A stretch of 64,000 nucleotides of DNA from Massilia brevitalea (GTDB lineage Bacteria; Pseudomonadota; Gammaproteobacteria; Burkholderiales; Burkholderiaceae_D): NCBI RefSeq assembly GCF_030711405.1, contig NZ_JAULSI010000008.1, positions 1 to 64,000 of the forward strand, given 5' to 3'. This document shows positions 13,201 to 22,426 of the stretch, piece by piece. A program made the position numbers and the translations under genes. Numbering within the stretch: position 1 is the stretch's first letter; every line of letters begins with the position of its first letter. The notes under the pieces are model-generated. The model did no database searches, had not been told where the DNA came from, and saw nothing but the letters and a program-made list of their open reading frames with translations.

Positions 13201-14276
13201 ATGACAAGAGCGCGGTCATGAACGTGCTGCGCGAACTGAACCTCGGCGCCTGCAGCCACATCATCGGCAAAGTGAATGACCGCGGCGTGGTCGAGTTCAC
13301 GCGCGACGCCAAGGTGATCTACCACGAGAAGCGCAGCAGCCTGCACCGCCTGTGGTCCGATACCAGCTGGCGCCTCGCGCGCCTGCGCGACAACCCGGAC
13401 TGCGCCGACCAGGAATACGAGCGCCTGCTGGACGAAACCGATCCGGGCTTCACGCCGAAGATCGCTTTCGACATGAACGAGAACGTGGCGGCGCCGTTCA
13501 TCGCAACGGGCGTGCGTCCGCGCGTGGCCATCCTGCGCGAGCAGGGCGTGAACTCGCACATCGAGACCGCGTTTGCCATGTACCAGGCCGGCTTCAATGC
13601 GGTCGACGTACACATGAGCGATTTGATCGCCGGCCGCGTCAAGCTCGACGACTTCAAGGGCGTGATCGCAGTGGGCGGCTTCTCCTACGGCGACGTGCTG
13701 GGCGCGGGCGAGGGCTGGGCCAAGACCATCCTCTTCAACGAACAGTTGGCCGAGCAGTTCGCACGCTTCTTCGCGCGCCAGGATACCTTCGGCCTGGGCG
13801 TGTGCAACGGTTGCCAGATGCTGGCCAACCTGAAGCCGATCATCCCCGGCGCGCAGGCCTGGCCGAAGTTCACGCGGAATAAATCGGAGCAGTTCGAGGC
13901 ACGCTTCGGCATGGTCGAAGTGCTGGAGTCGCCGTCGATCTTCTTCCAGGGCATGGCCGGCACGCAGGCGCCGCTGGCGATCGCCCACGGCGAAGGCTTT
14001 GCCGACTTCTCGCTGACCGGCGATATCTCGCAGGTGGTGCAGTCGCTGCGCTACGTCGACAACCGCGGCCAGGCCACCGAGCAGTATCCGTTCAACCCGA
14101 ACGGCTCGCCGGGCGGCCTGACGGCGGTAACCACCCCGGACGGCCGCTTCACGGCCATGATGCCGCACGCCGAGCGCGTGTTCCGCACCGTGGTGCATTC
14201 GTGGGCGCCGGAGAGCTACGGCGAGGATGGCCCGTGGATGCGCATGTTCCGCAATGCGCGCAAGTGGGTGGGTTGA
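10251..14276 (+). CDS. purL: Phosphoribosylformylglycinamidine synthase (large, single-chain)
   Basis: A 1,341-residue FGAM synthase, the fourth step of purine synthesis, converting FGAR, glutamine and ATP to FGAM. It is the long proteobacterial form: an N-terminal PurS-like part, linker, two AIRS-type ATP-binding halves and a C-terminal glutaminase. Visible motifs include [10 protein letters not shown], the glycine-rich GGSAASS region, and the glutaminase GVCNGCQM with nucleophile C1185. The start [11 protein letters not shown] matches the family. It is a single gene closed by a strong terminator. Its antisense strand stays open for nearly the whole length, a GC-bias effect and not a second gene. 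Confidence 0.97.
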   Translation: MLILPGSNALSVFRSQRLLNQLQAVAPAIASVQARFYHFIDASAPLSTADTERLTAMLTYGEPVPETLYEGAVEEFFVIPRLGTISPWASKATDIAHNCGMSHVHRIERGVAYKVVLKSGILGSSIGAPKKLDAAAIAAVADLLHDRMTESVLRSADDAVRLFDELPGKGLESIDVLGQGRDALVRANVELGLAMSDDEIDYLDEAFTRARRNPTDVELMMFAQANSEHCRHKIFNADWIIDGVKQDKSLFGMIKNTHQLQPKGTIVAYSDNSSIMEGTTVTRFFPREDGEYATLSELTHTLMKVETHNHPTAISPFPGASTGAGGEIRDEGATGRGAKPKAGLTGFTVSNLNLPDARRAWENAADVTTAGDKADAPVYGKPDRIASPLQIMIDGPLGGAAFSNEFGRPVLGGYFRTYEQNAQAAGGVYGYHKPIMIAGGIGNISDQHTHKNDIPPGSLLIQLGGPGMRIGMGGSAASSMATGTNTADLDFDSVQRGNPEMERRAQEVINGCWQLGADNPIISIHDVGAGGLSNAFPEIVNDARRGATFDLRKIQLEESGMAPKEIWSNESQERYVLAIAPESLARFASLCERERAPFAVIGVATEERQLRVVDDEAGNNPVDMPMEVLLGKPPKMLRNVEHVGRKLPAVDLTGIDLVEAAQRVLLLPTVADKSFLITIGDRSVGAMTARDQMVGPWQVPVADCAVTVMSHEGYVGEAMAMGERTPLAVIDAAASGRMAVGEAITNIAAAPIGSIEDIKLSANWMAACGQPGQDAALFDTVKAVGMELCPALGISIPVGKDSLSMRTTWNDEGEAKSVISPVSLIVSSFAPVPDVRRTLTPQLRTDLGETALILIDLGRGKNRMGASALAQVTQQLGDAVPDVDSPEDLKAFFAAVQRLNADGKLLAYHDRSDGGLFATLCEMAFAGRAGVSVNLDILTMEGEHASDWGDAKNWATQVGERRNEMTLRALFSEELGAVVQVRHDDKSAVMNVLRELNLGACSHIIGKVNDRGVVEFTRDAKVIYHEKRSSLHRLWSDTSWRLARLRDNPDCADQEYERLLDETDPGFTPKIAFDMNENVAAPFIATGVRPRVAILREQGVNSHIETAFAMYQAGFNAVDVHMSDLIAGRVKLDDFKGVIAVGGFSYGDVLGAGEGWAKTILFNEQLAEQFARFFARQDTFGLGVCNGCQMLANLKPIIPGAQAWPKFTRNKSEQFEARFGMVEVLESPSIFFQGMAGTQAPLAIAHGEGFADFSLTGDISQVVQSLRYVDNRGQATEQYPFNPNGSPGGLTAVTTPDGRFTAMMPHAERVFRTVVHSWAPESYGEDGPWMRMFRNARKWVG

Positions 14277-14306
14277 TCGGCGCTTGGCGTAGAACGCAGA
14301 CATGAG

Positions 14307-14332
14307 AACGCCTCCTTCGGGAGGCGTTTTTG
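14307..14332 (+). terminator. Rho-independent terminator of purL
   Basis: A nine-base stem AACGCCTCC / GGAGGCGTT closes a TTCG tetraloop, the especially stable UUCG type, followed by a T-run. It lies 30 bases after the purL stop. Confidence 0.9.
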
Positions 14333-14357
14333 TTTGGACACGAATGTGGCGGGTGAT

Positions 14358-14458
14358 GTAGGGTGGGTTCTCGAACCCACCGGTTTCATCGGTCGATCAT
14401 CGGCAAAACGTCGCGCATGCATGCGTCGCCGTCCGGTGGGTTCGAGAACCCACCCTAC
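14358..14458. repeat. Perfect 26-bp inverted pair of REP-like elements
   Basis: Two 26-bp arms at 14358-14383 and 14433-14458 are exact inverted copies. Each contains its own GTGGGTTC/GAACCCAC hairpin and ends in GTAGGG/CCCTAC, with 49 bases between. The stem is the same as in the other repeats but GC is swapped for TT/AA inside, a compensated change. It sits between two terminators. Confidence 0.8.
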
Positions 14459-14460
14459 AA

Positions 14461-14490
14461 AAAAGGCGCTTCCGTGGAAGCGCCTTTTCT
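14461..14490. terminator. Terminator downstream of the PpiC-type gene (bidirectional)
   Basis: A stem AAAAGGCGCTTC / GAAGCGCCTTTT with loop CGTG has A-runs on one side and T-runs on the other, so it can act in both directions. It mainly serves the minus-strand foldase gene ending at 14522. Confidence 0.88.
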
Positions 14491-14521
14491 TGTTTCAGCC
14501 GATGATCTCAGCCAGCCAGGA

Positions 14522-15298
14522 TTACTGCACCTTGGCCTTCTTCAGCAGCGACTCGCGGAACTCGGCCAGCTTCTTCTGCTGCAGCGATTCTGCAACCTGT
14601 TGCTTGACCTGGTCCAGCGGCGGGACCTGCACCGGACGCACGTCTTCCAGCTTGATGATGTGGAAGCCGAACTGGGTCTTCACCGGGGTGTCGGTGATCG
14701 CGCCTTTTTGCAGCGAGGTCATGGCTTTCGAGAACTCGGGAACGAAGCCGCGCGGGTCGGCCCAGCCCAGGTCGCCGCCGTTCTGGGCGGTGCCGTCCTT
14801 GCTCTGCTTGGCCAGTTCTTCGAACTTGGCGCCGCCTTTGAGCTTGGTGATGATGGCCTTGGCGTCTTCTTCCTTCTCGACCAGGATGTGGCGGGCGTGG
14901 TATTCCTTCTCCGGCGCCTGGGCCTTGGCCTTGTCGTACTCGGCCTTGATCTCGGCGTCCTTGACCGGGTTTTTCTTGACGTAGTCGGCCAGCATCGCGT
15001 TGATGATGATGCTCTGGCGGGCATTGTCGACCGCTGCCTTGACGTCGGCACGGCCGCCGACGCCTTGCTTGTCGGCTTCCTGGATCAGGACTTCACGGCC
15101 GATCAGTTCCTTCTTGACCATGTCGCGCAGCTGCGGCGAATCCGTGGCACGGCCTTGGGCGACGATCTGCTTGACCGCCTGGTCAACCTTTGCCGCCGGG
15201 ATCGGCTTGCCATTCACGGTGGCGGCGTTCTGTGCGAACACAGGCGCGGCGATCAGAGCGGTCATGGCGAGCAACAGGCGGGTGGGCTTCAAAATCAT
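14522..15298 (-). CDS. Peptidyl-prolyl cis-trans isomerase, parvulin (PpiC/PrsA type)
   Basis: A 258-residue secreted foldase. A signal peptide with an AQA-type cleavage site ends near residue 22. An N-terminal chaperone region is followed by a parvulin domain at about 130-230, with HARHILVEKEEDA, the GGDLGW motif and FGFHIIKLED. The lysine-rich tail resembles other Burkholderiales PpiC-like proteins. It assists folding in the periplasm or outer membrane assembly (family inference). A close paralog lies 92 bases upstream on the same strand; the two are a tandem duplication. It has its own strong downstream terminator. Confidence 0.92.
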   Translation of the reverse strand: MILKPTRLLLAMTALIAAPVFAQNAATVNGKPIPAAKVDQAVKQIVAQGRATDSPQLRDMVKKELIGREVLIQEADKQGVGGRADVKAAVDNARQSIIINAMLADYVKKNPVKDAEIKAEYDKAKAQAPEKEYHARHILVEKEEDAKAIITKLKGGAKFEELAKQSKDGTAQNGGDLGWADPRGFVPEFSKAMTSLQKGAITDTPVKTQFGFHIIKLEDVRPVQVPPLDQVKQQVAESLQQKKLAEFRESLLKKAKVQ

Positions 15299-15390
15299 TG
15301 TTCGGATCCTATAAAAACGCGATAAAGTCGCCCGCTGGCGACGAAACCCGGCGCGTTACCCAAAGAGCGGCGCGCCGGAGGCACAACATC

Positions 15391-16173
15391 TTACTGTACC
15401 TTTGCCTTCTTGACCATTTCCTCCTGATAGGAGGCGAGTTTGGTCTGGGTCAGGCTTTCGGCGATCTGCGACTTGATTTCTTCCATTGCCGGAACTTTCA
15501 CGGCGCGGGTGTCGTCGACCTTGATCACGTGGAAACCGGCGCCCGTTTTCACCGGGGTTTCGGTCACGCCGCCTTTTTGCAGCTTGGTGAAGCCGGCTGC
15601 GAATTCCGGCGGGAAGGCGGCCGGGCTAGCCCAGTCGAGGTCGCCGCCGTTGTTGGCCGAACCGGTGTCCTTGCTTTGCTTTGCCAGCTCTTCGAACTTG
15701 GCGCCGCCCTTGATCTTGGCGATGACGGCTTTCGCTTCGTCTTCGGTGGCCAGCAGGATGTGGCGCACGTGGTATTCCTTTTCCGCGGCCTGGGTCTTGG
15801 CGAAGCGGTCGTACTCGGCCTTGATCTCGGCGTCGGTCACCGGGTTCTTGGCGATGTAGTCGCGCGCCAGCTGGCTGACGACGATGGCCTGGCGGGCATT
15901 GTCGAGGGCCAGCTTGACTTCCGGCTTCTTGTCGTAGCCTTGCTTGATCGCTTCCTGCATCAGTACTTCGCGTTCGATCAGCTGCTTCTTGATCATGTCG
16001 CGCGTTTGCGGCGAATCTTCGCCCTGGCCCTGGGCCACGACTTGCTTCACGATCGCGTCCACGCGCGAGGTCGGGATGGGCTTGCCGTTGACGACGGCGA
16101 GGTTCTGGGCGAATGCGGGTGCTGCGATAACGGCGATCAGGGCTAACAGCAGTTGCGCTGGCTTAAAAGTCAT
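15391..16173 (-). CDS. Peptidyl-prolyl cis-trans isomerase, second parvulin paralog
   Basis: A 260-residue paralog of the downstream gene, colinear throughout: signal peptide to about residue 23, the shared NGKPIP block near the N-terminus, then parvulin motifs HVRHILLATEDEA, GGDLDW and GAGFHVIKVDD. An in-frame ATG exists at 16242, but the signal peptide begins right after the ATG at 16173, so that start is used. The two paralogs differ mainly by small changes in the chaperone region, which suggests retained but possibly divided client sets. About 134 bases separate it from the bolA stop. Confidence 0.9.
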   Translation of the reverse strand: MTFKPAQLLLALIAVIAAPAFAQNLAVVNGKPIPTSRVDAIVKQVVAQGQGEDSPQTRDMIKKQLIEREVLMQEAIKQGYDKKPEVKLALDNARQAIVVSQLARDYIAKNPVTDAEIKAEYDRFAKTQAAEKEYHVRHILLATEDEAKAVIAKIKGGAKFEELAKQSKDTGSANNGGDLDWASPAAFPPEFAAGFTKLQKGGVTETPVKTGAGFHVIKVDDTRAVKVPAMEEIKSQIAESLTQTKLASYQEEMVKKAKVQ

Positions 16174-16307
16174 TATGGTGTTCCTGTGGGAGGGGAGTTG
16201 CTTGGACGGAGTTCTGATTAATTCTTTTGCAGAGCAATTCAATTGTGCGAGAGATTTCTTAAGCTATGCTGAACTTGGCCTCAGTCCGTGTCCAGCATGC
16301 TTTCCGA

Positions 16308-16595
16308 CTACAGCTCGGAGGGCGCCAGGGCAGTGATTGCCAGGGCGTGGATCTCGGCTTTCATCATATCGTGCACGGCATCATACACCAGTCGATGGCG
16401 CATGACGAGTCTTAGTCCCTCGAAGCGTTCGGAGACGATGCGCACGCTGTAATGACCACCGCCCGAGGCGGCGCCGGCGTGTCCTGCATGCAGGTGCGAA
16501 TCGTCGCCGACGGCGAGGTCGAGCGGGTTCAGGGCTTCGGTCAGGTGCGCTTCGATGCGCTCCACCCGGGTGTCGACGCGGTTATCGAGACTCAT
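16308..16595 (-). CDS. bolA: BolA family protein
   Basis: A 95-residue protein with the BolA fold: the invariant central HYSVRIVSERFEGLRLVMRHR block and YDAVHDMM helix. BolA proteins partner with monothiol glutaredoxins in Fe-S handling or act as morphogenes. The ATG at 16595 has AGGAGG five bases upstream and overlaps the yciB stop (ATGA), so the two genes are translationally coupled. Open sequence further upstream in this frame lies inside yciB and is not used. Confidence 0.9.
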   Translation of the reverse strand: MSLDNRVDTRVERIEAHLTEALNPLDLAVGDDSHLHAGHAGAASGGGHYSVRIVSERFEGLRLVMRHRLVYDAVHDMMKAEIHALAITALAPSEL

Positions 16596-17224
16596 GCTTC
16601 CTCCTGTGGAACGTGTTTTACCAGCATCATGGCCTGGCCGACCGAGAACAGGAAGAAAATCGCGGTCATGCCGAAGACCTTGAAGTTCACCCAGGCGTTG
16701 GTGTCGTTCTTGAAGACCATGAAGGCCATCACCAGGTTCAGGGCGCCCAGGAAGAACAGGAAACCCATCCACTGGAAGCCAACGCGCGGCCAGATGGCTT
16801 CCGGCAGCGGCAGCGCTTCGTGCATCACCTTGCGCATCAAATTGTTCTTCAGGAAGACCTGGCTGACGAACAGGGCCGCCGCGAAGATCCAGTACAGCAT
16901 GGTCGGCTTCCACTTGATGAAGGTCTCGTCGTGGAAATAGATGGTGGCGCCGCCGAACACCACGATCACGAAGAAGGACACCCAGAGCATGGTGTCGACC
17001 TTGCGCCGGCGAATCAGCAAATAGCCCACCTGGAGCACGGTGGCGATGATGCCGACCACGGTGGCGAGCATGATCGGCGCCTGGCTGGCGATGATCTTGC
17101 CGCCCGAGACCAGGCCGCCGAGGTAGGTCTCGGCGAGGGCGACTGCAGCCGCCTCGTTGCCGGTGCCGTATTTATAAACCGCGAAGAACAATATCAGCGG
17201 AAAGAAGTCGAACAAGAATTTCAT
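16592..17224 (-). CDS. yciB: Septation protein A / inner membrane protein YciB
   Basis: A 210-residue polytopic membrane protein of the YciB/IspZ family, involved in envelope maintenance and septation. It starts MKFLFDFFPLILFFAVYK, the family signature, and has about five or six hydrophobic segments. A loop with KPTMLYWIFA is also conserved. The C-terminus ends in a short charged tail. It heads the yciB-bolA pair, with msrB 54 bases upstream in the same direction. Confidence 0.93.
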   Translation of the reverse strand: MKFLFDFFPLILFFAVYKYGTGNEAAAVALAETYLGGLVSGGKIIASQAPIMLATVVGIIATVLQVGYLLIRRRKVDTMLWVSFFVIVVFGGATIYFHDETFIKWKPTMLYWIFAAALFVSQVFLKNNLMRKVMHEALPLPEAIWPRVGFQWMGFLFFLGALNLVMAFMVFKNDTNAWVNFKVFGMTAIFFLFSVGQAMMLVKHVPQEEA

Positions 17225-17278
17225 GGGGCTCCAGGTAAAGCTTGGGGTAATGCTTTGTATGAAGGCGCAGGGCCGGGC

Positions 17279-17674
17279 TTACAGCGGCTTGAAGCTGAGC
17301 GAGGCCGAGTTGATGCAGTAGCGCAGGCCGGTCGGCGGCGGGCCGTCCGGGAACACGTGGCCGAGGTGGGCGTCGCACACGGCGCAGATGATCTCGGTGC
17401 GCACCATGCCGTGGGTGCGGTCGACCTTCTCGATCACGTTGTCCGGGTCGAGCGCCTTGAAATAGCTGGGCCAGCCGCAGCCGGACTCGAACTTGGCGTC
17501 GGACTCGAACAGCGGGGTGTTGCAGCAGACGCAGGTATAGATGCCGTGCTCGTGGTGGTCCCAGAATTTGCCGGTGAAGGCACGCTCGGTGGCGGCGTGG
17601 CGCGTCACCTGGTATTCGATCGGGTCGAGCTGGGTACGCCATTCGGCGTCGGTCTTGGTCACTTTATCGGTCAT
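17279..17674 (-). CDS. msrB: Peptide methionine-R-sulfoxide reductase
   Basis: A 131-residue MsrB that reduces the R-form of oxidised methionine using thioredoxin. The zinc-binding CxxC pairs are C48-C51 and C97-C100. The catalytic cysteine is in RYCINSASL (C120), and GCGWPSYF is the substrate site. The start at 17674 fits the family; the open frame further upstream lacks homology. The upstream spacer has two GCAGTATAA copies flanked by GCATGC, so two TATACT-like -10 boxes read toward msrB; this is suggestive only. It lies between selO and yciB on one strand. Confidence 0.94.
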   Translation of the reverse strand: MTDKVTKTDAEWRTQLDPIEYQVTRHAATERAFTGKFWDHHEHGIYTCVCCNTPLFESDAKFESGCGWPSYFKALDPDNVIEKVDRTHGMVRTEIICAVCDAHLGHVFPDGPPPTGLRYCINSASLSFKPL

Positions 17675-17780
17675 GTCGGTCTTTCTTTTCAAAGCCTGCG
17701 CACAGGACGCAGTGTAGGCATGCAGTATAAACACTCGGCAGTATAAGCATGCGGCAGGATCAGCGTGTAAAACAAGGAAA

Positions 17781-19283
17781 TCACGAGGAACAGCTGACTT
17801 CGAGATGCGCGGCCCAGTCGGGCGGCAGCGCCGCATAGGCATCGTGCTCGGGCTGCTCGTCGTAGGGCTGCTCGAGGATGGCCAGCAGTTTGCTCACTTC
17901 GCTGAAGTCGCCGTTCTGTGCCCGTTCGATCGCCCCCTGGGCCAGATAGTTTCGCAGGATGTACTTAGGGTTGACGCGGTTCATGGCGGCGCGGCGCGTG
18001 GCATCCTGGCTGCCTTCGGCGCGCAGGCGCTCGCGGTAGCGCAGGGCCCAGTCGTCGAAGGCGGCGCGGTCGATGAACAGGTCGCGTATCGTTTCCTCGC
18101 TGCCGGGCTCGTCGACTTTCAGGTCGGCCAGGCGCCGGAACAGCAGGGTGAAGTCGACGTGGCTGGCCTGCATGATGGTAAACAGGCCGTCGATCAGGGC
18201 GCGGTCGCCCTCGCGCGTCTCCGCCAGGCCGAACTTGGCGTGCAGCAGCAGGTCCAGGTGGCGTTCGAATTCCGGCATGTAGACGTCCAGCGCTTCCTGG
18301 GCCGCTTCCACGGTCTCGATCAGCGGCAGCAAGGCATTCCCCAGCGCGTAGCAGTTCCAGTGGCCGATCGCGACCTGGTTCGCATACGAATAGCGTCCGC
18401 CCTGGTCGGTGTGGTTGCAGATGTGGTTGACGTCGAAGGCTTCCATGAAGCCGAAGGGACCATAGTCCAGCGTCAGGCCGAGGATCGACATGTTGTCGGT
18501 GTTCATTACGCCATGCATGAAGCCGACCGCCTGCCAACCCGCGATCATGCGCGCGGTACGGCGCGTGACTTCGGCCAGCAGGGCAGCGTAGGGATTCGCA
18601 GCGCCACGCAAGTCGGCATAGAAGGTATCGATCACGTAATCGGCCAGGGTGCGCAATTCTTCCGGCTTGTCGCGGTAGTGCCAGTGTTCGAAGGAACCGA
18701 AGCGCACGAAACTCGGCGCCATGCGCGTGACCACGGCCGCCGTTTCCAGCGACTCGCGCATCACGCGCTGGTTCGAGCCGGTAACGGCCAGGGCGCGCGT
18801 GGTCGGGATGCCGAGCGCAGCCATGGCTTCCGAGCACAGGAACTCGCGGATCGAGGAGCGCAGCACGGCGCGGCCATCGCCCATGCGCGAATACGGCGTC
18901 TTGCCGGCGCCTTTCAGCTGCAGTTCCATGCGTCCTTCCGGCCCCGGCACGTCGCCGAGCAGGATGGCTCGGCCATCGCCCAGCTGGCCGGCCCAGACGC
19001 CGAACTGGTGGCCGGAATACACGGCCGAGAGCGGCTGGGCGCCCTCCGGCACCGCGTTGCCAGTCAAGGCGGCCACGAAATCTTCCTGCGCCAGGGTCGC
19101 CGGGTCGAGACCGACCAGCGCGGCTGCGCGCGAACTGGCCGCGACGAAATACGGTGCCGGCATGGGCGTCGGCATCAGCCGCGTGTAGAACGCCGGGGGC
19201 AGGGCGGCAAAGCCGTTGCCGAAGGAGAGATCGTTGGGTGTAATGGCAGTTCCCTTACAAGGTGTTATCGACGGTGCGATCAA
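17781..19283 (-). CDS. selO: Protein adenylyltransferase SelO (YdiU)
   Basis: A 500-residue pseudokinase-fold enzyme that transfers AMP to Ser/Thr/Tyr of target proteins and is linked to redox stress. Visible motifs include [39 protein letters not shown] and [24 protein letters not shown]. It ends in SCSS: the cysteine occupies the place of selenocysteine in vertebrate SelO. No SECIS is needed because the codon is TGC. It lies upstream of msrB on the same strand, a common pairing of oxidative-damage genes. Confidence 0.95.
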   Translation of the reverse strand: MIAPSITPCKGTAITPNDLSFGNGFAALPPAFYTRLMPTPMPAPYFVAASSRAAALVGLDPATLAQEDFVAALTGNAVPEGAQPLSAVYSGHQFGVWAGQLGDGRAILLGDVPGPEGRMELQLKGAGKTPYSRMGDGRAVLRSSIREFLCSEAMAALGIPTTRALAVTGSNQRVMRESLETAAVVTRMAPSFVRFGSFEHWHYRDKPEELRTLADYVIDTFYADLRGAANPYAALLAEVTRRTARMIAGWQAVGFMHGVMNTDNMSILGLTLDYGPFGFMEAFDVNHICNHTDQGGRYSYANQVAIGHWNCYALGNALLPLIETVEAAQEALDVYMPEFERHLDLLLHAKFGLAETREGDRALIDGLFTIMQASHVDFTLLFRRLADLKVDEPGSEETIRDLFIDRAAFDDWALRYRERLRAEGSQDATRRAAMNRVNPKYILRNYLAQGAIERAQNGDFSEVSKLLAILEQPYDEQPEHDAYAALPPDWAAHLEVSCSS

Positions 19284-19492
19284 GATTCAGCGGAATTCTA
19301 CCGTACCGGACAGATTCTATTCGCGCGCACCGCTTCCGCAAGCGCGCTTACATCCGATAACACTTCGCCATTGCCCGACATTGGTGCATATCTTGCTGGC
19401 TGCTGCGCCGCAGCATCGAAACATGTTGACGCGCTGCATCGAGCCGAATCACACTCGTTCGAGCTTGACAATCAGACCACAGGAGACGATCG

Positions 19493-21145
19493 ATGACGCC
19501 GTACCCGAAGAGCCCGCTGATGGGCCAGATGATGGACCAGCCCCTGCTTATATCGAGCATCATCGAGTTCGCCGCTCGCCATTACGGCAACAACGAAATC
19601 GTATCGCGCCGCGTCGAAGGCGACATCCACCGCTATACCTACCGCGACTGCGAACAACGCGCCCGCCGCATGGCGCATGCGCTCACCGGCCTCGGCGTAC
19701 AGATGGGCGACCGCGTCGCCACCCTGGCCTGGAACGGCTACCGCCACATGGAGCTTTACTATGCCGTGTCCGGCTCGGGCGCCGTGTTGCACACCATCAA
19801 CCCGCGCCTGCATCCCGAGCAGATCGCCTACATCGTCAACCACGCCGAAGACCAGTACCTGTTCTTCGACCTGACGTTCCTGCCGCTGATCGAAGCGGTG
19901 GCGCCGCACTGCAAGACCGTGAAATCCTTCATCCTGATGAGCGACCGCGCCCATATGCCGCAGGAGACCAAGATTCCCAGCCTGCTGTGCTACGAGGACA
20001 TCATTGCCTCCAGCAGCGACGACTACGTGTGGCCGCAGTTCGACGAAAACTCGGCCGCCTCGCTGTGCTACACCTCGGGCACGACCGGCAACCCGAAGGG
20101 CGTCCTGTATTCGCACCGCTCGACCCTGCTGCACGCCTACGCTTCGAGCATGCCGGGCGCGCTGAACGTGTCCTGCCTCGACACCGTGGTGCCGGTGGTG
20201 CCGATGTTCCACGTGAACGCCTGGGGCTTGCCATACTCGGTGCCGCTGTCGGGCGCCAAGATGGTGTTCCCGGGTGCGGCGCTGGACGGCAAGTCGCTGT
20301 ACGAATTGTTCGAAGCAGAAAAAGTGACCTTCTCGGCCGGCGTGCCGACGGTCTGGCTGGGCCTGATCAACCATGCGCTGCAGAACAATCTGCAGTTCTC
20401 CACCTTCCGCCGCACCGTGATCGGCGGTTCGGCCTGCCCGCCGGCGATGATGGACACCCTGATCGACAAGCTCGACGTGCACGTGATCCACGGCTGGGGC
20501 ATGACGGAAATGTCGCCGCTCGGCACCACTGGGGGCCTGCAGGCCAAGCATCGGGATTTGCCGAAGGGCGAGCAGCGCAAGATCCTGCAGAAGCAGGGTC
20601 ACGCCATCTTCGGGGTCGACATGAAGATCGTCGGCGACGATGGCGAGGAACTGCCCTGGGATGGCGAGACCTATGGCCACCTGTATGTGAAGGGGCCGTG
20701 GATCGTGTCGGGCTACTTCCGCAACGAAGGCGGCGACGTGCTGAAGGATGGCTGGTTCCCGACCGGCGACGTGGCCACCATCGACGGCGACGGCTACATG
20801 CAGATCACCGACCGCAGCAAGGACGTCATCAAATCCGGCGGCGAGTGGATCGGCAGCATCGACCTGGAAAACGTGGCCATGGCCCACCCGGCCGTGCTGC
20901 AGGCGGCCTGCATCGGCGTGGCCCACCCGAAATGGGACGAGCGGCCCTTGCTGGTGGTGGTCAAGCGGCCAGGCCAGGAAGTATCGCGCGAGGAATTGCT
21001 GGGCTTCTTCGAGGGCAAGGTGGCAAAATGGTGGCTGCCGGACGACGTCGTGTTCACCGAAGCGCTGCCGATGGGCGCCACCGGCAAGATCCAGAAGAAC
21101 CGCCTGCGCGACCAGTACCGGGAGCACAAGCTGCCGACGGCGTAA
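19493..21145 (+). CDS. Fatty acyl-CoA ligase (AMP-forming)
   Basis: A 550-residue ANL-superfamily ligase that activates a fatty acid to acyl-CoA through acyl-AMP. Motifs: the P-loop YTSGTTGNPKG near residue 193, GWGMTEMSP, the adenylate-binding TGD (WFPTGDVA) and the C-terminal catalytic lysine region GKIQKNRL. The length and N-terminus fit the medium/long-chain AlkK-like branch; substrate chain length cannot be read from sequence. GGAG lies eight bases before the ATG. It is probably a single-gene unit feeding beta-oxidation by the genes at 25.9 and 33.3 kb. Confidence 0.9.
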   Translation: MTPYPKSPLMGQMMDQPLLISSIIEFAARHYGNNEIVSRRVEGDIHRYTYRDCEQRARRMAHALTGLGVQMGDRVATLAWNGYRHMELYYAVSGSGAVLHTINPRLHPEQIAYIVNHAEDQYLFFDLTFLPLIEAVAPHCKTVKSFILMSDRAHMPQETKIPSLLCYEDIIASSSDDYVWPQFDENSAASLCYTSGTTGNPKGVLYSHRSTLLHAYASSMPGALNVSCLDTVVPVVPMFHVNAWGLPYSVPLSGAKMVFPGAALDGKSLYELFEAEKVTFSAGVPTVWLGLINHALQNNLQFSTFRRTVIGGSACPPAMMDTLIDKLDVHVIHGWGMTEMSPLGTTGGLQAKHRDLPKGEQRKILQKQGHAIFGVDMKIVGDDGEELPWDGETYGHLYVKGPWIVSGYFRNEGGDVLKDGWFPTGDVATIDGDGYMQITDRSKDVIKSGGEWIGSIDLENVAMAHPAVLQAACIGVAHPKWDERPLLVVVKRPGQEVSREELLGFFEGKVAKWWLPDDVVFTEALPMGATGKIQKNRLRDQYREHKLPTA

Positions 21146-21369
21146 ACGGCAACGGCGCGAGGATCGCTTGCGGACCAGGCTGCGACGACGTCGCTGCCTT
21201 GTCGGTGGTATTGACACTCTCCTGCACGTCACACATGACGAGCAGCGCAAGCGCAGCGTAATCAAGGACTTATGTCCGTGGCATGTTCCTTGCTGCGCCT
21301 TTGGCGCAGCCGATGCCCTGTGGCCGGCCGCACGGGTATTCGTCCAGACACCAATGGAGGGGAGGAAAT

Positions 21370-21999
21370 ATGTCGATTGCAAAGACGTTCCTGGCTGCGA
21401 CGCTTGTCGCGGCGACGATCCAACCGGCATGGGCCGTGCGATTCACGGTCAACGACTACACGTCGAGTTCGATTACGTTCACGCTCGACGGCGAGATGCC
21501 CGGGGCCGACGGCACCGCACCGGCGCGCTTCCCGGACGAGATCGACATCCTGTACACCGGCACGCTCTGGTCCGGCAGTACCATGGACTACGCGTCCAAC
21601 ACCTTGAGCGCCGACCCGTTCGACGGTGCTGGCGGCTTGTGGTTCGGAAACACGGGCGGGTTTGGCGGCCAGACGACCTACTCCTGGCTCGGCTTCAATA
21701 ACGACCTGACTGGACTCAGCGGTACAGGCAATGCCGTGACCCTGACCTGGGGTGGAACCGATTACCTGAACACCATGGGCACGGGCACCATCGCGCTTTA
21801 CTGGGGCAACGTGTTCGAGGGTGCCGATCCCGACGGTATCAGGAATATCCTGCTCGGCAGTGTCAGGGTGGTCGACGGCCGTATTGTCGATGAGAACGAG
21901 GTACCCGAGCCGGCCAGCCTGGCCTTGTTCGGCGCCAGCCTGGCTGTCCTGGCCCTGACTCTGACCCACCCTGCGCGGCGCAGGCCGGCCCGGGCCTGA
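21370..21999 (+). CDS. PEP-CTERM sorting-signal protein, secreted
   Basis: A 209-residue exported protein. The signal peptide ends at about residue 22 (PAWA). The body is Gly/Thr/Ser/Asn/Asp-rich with no recognised enzyme domain. The C-terminus has the full PEP-CTERM signal: VPEPASLALFG, a hydrophobic helix, then an Arg-rich tail. Such proteins are sorted and cleaved by an exosortase (EpsH/XrtA-type) in bacteria with matching exopolysaccharide loci. No exosortase is in this window, but an EPS cluster begins at about 51 kb. GGAGG lies just before the ATG at 21370; open frame further upstream is ignored. The function of the body is unknown. Confidence 0.87.
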   Translation: MSIAKTFLAATLVAATIQPAWAVRFTVNDYTSSSITFTLDGEMPGADGTAPARFPDEIDILYTGTLWSGSTMDYASNTLSADPFDGAGGLWFGNTGGFGGQTTYSWLGFNNDLTGLSGTGNAVTLTWGGTDYLNTMGTGTIALYWGNVFEGADPDGIRNILLGSVRVVDGRIVDENEVPEPASLALFGASLAVLALTLTHPARRRPARA

Positions 22000-22019
22000 T
22001 CTGGCCGGACAACTGTATC

Positions 22020-22042
22020 AGCCCGCAGCCTGCGGGCTTTTT
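22020..22042 (+). terminator. Terminator of the PEP-CTERM gene
   Basis: The stem AGCCCGCA / TGCGGGCT with loop GCC is followed by five T residues, 20 bases after the stop codon. Confidence 0.88.
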
Positions 22043-22063
22043 CTTGCCGCGCACGGGTCGGCC

Positions 22064-22279
22064 TCAATTGCTGGACGATCCGATCTCGTCCGCCAGGATG
22101 TCTTCGATGACGCTGGCTTCGACATCCAGGGCTTTCAGGTATTCGACCGCGCTCGTGGTGCCGGCGTCGGCCTGGATGGCGCGCGCTGCCGCCACGGTGG
22201 CCTTGTCGGCAGCGCCTTCGCCAATGCCTTCCTGGTTGCCCGCGCCTTGCTCATCTGGTATCTCGTTCCTGGTTTTCAC
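22064..22279 (-). CDS. Small acidic hypothetical protein
   Basis: A 71-residue acidic protein, rich in Ala and Glu, with no membrane segment and no family I recognise. The C-terminal half (SAVEYLKALDVEASVIEDILADEI) looks helical. GGGGACC sits a few bases upstream of the start. It is convergent with the PEP-CTERM gene, whose terminator lies between them, and divergent from the CYTH-CHAD gene. Its frame is not simply a shadow of another gene, which supports it being real, but only weakly. Confidence 0.5.
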   Translation of the reverse strand: MKTRNEIPDEQGAGNQEGIGEGAADKATVAAARAIQADAGTTSAVEYLKALDVEASVIEDILADEIGSSSN

Positions 22280-22426
22280 AGTGGTCCCCGTTCAGGTTGG
22301 AGCCACCAGTGTGACGCGTCATTATGACCACTGCATTACTGCGCCACCGATAGTTGTAAAGGCGCGGTGACCGTCCGTGCGCCTCATCCGTGACGCCTGT
22401 GCTGTACTGAAGGCAAAGGAGGACAC

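Noticed and set aside
10122..14303. A nearly 1,400-codon open frame antisense to purL
   Set aside because: It mirrors purL codons, is His/Arg/Gln/Ala-rich with no domain pattern, and is a known artefact of GC-rich third positions. The same holds for long antisense frames over nnr, the 5-oxoprolinase, the acyl-CoA ligase, the MHS transporter and asnB.
21211..21239. TTGACA as -35 of the PEP-CTERM gene
   Set aside because: The hexamer at 17-bp spacing is CATGAC, which is not a convincing -10 box.
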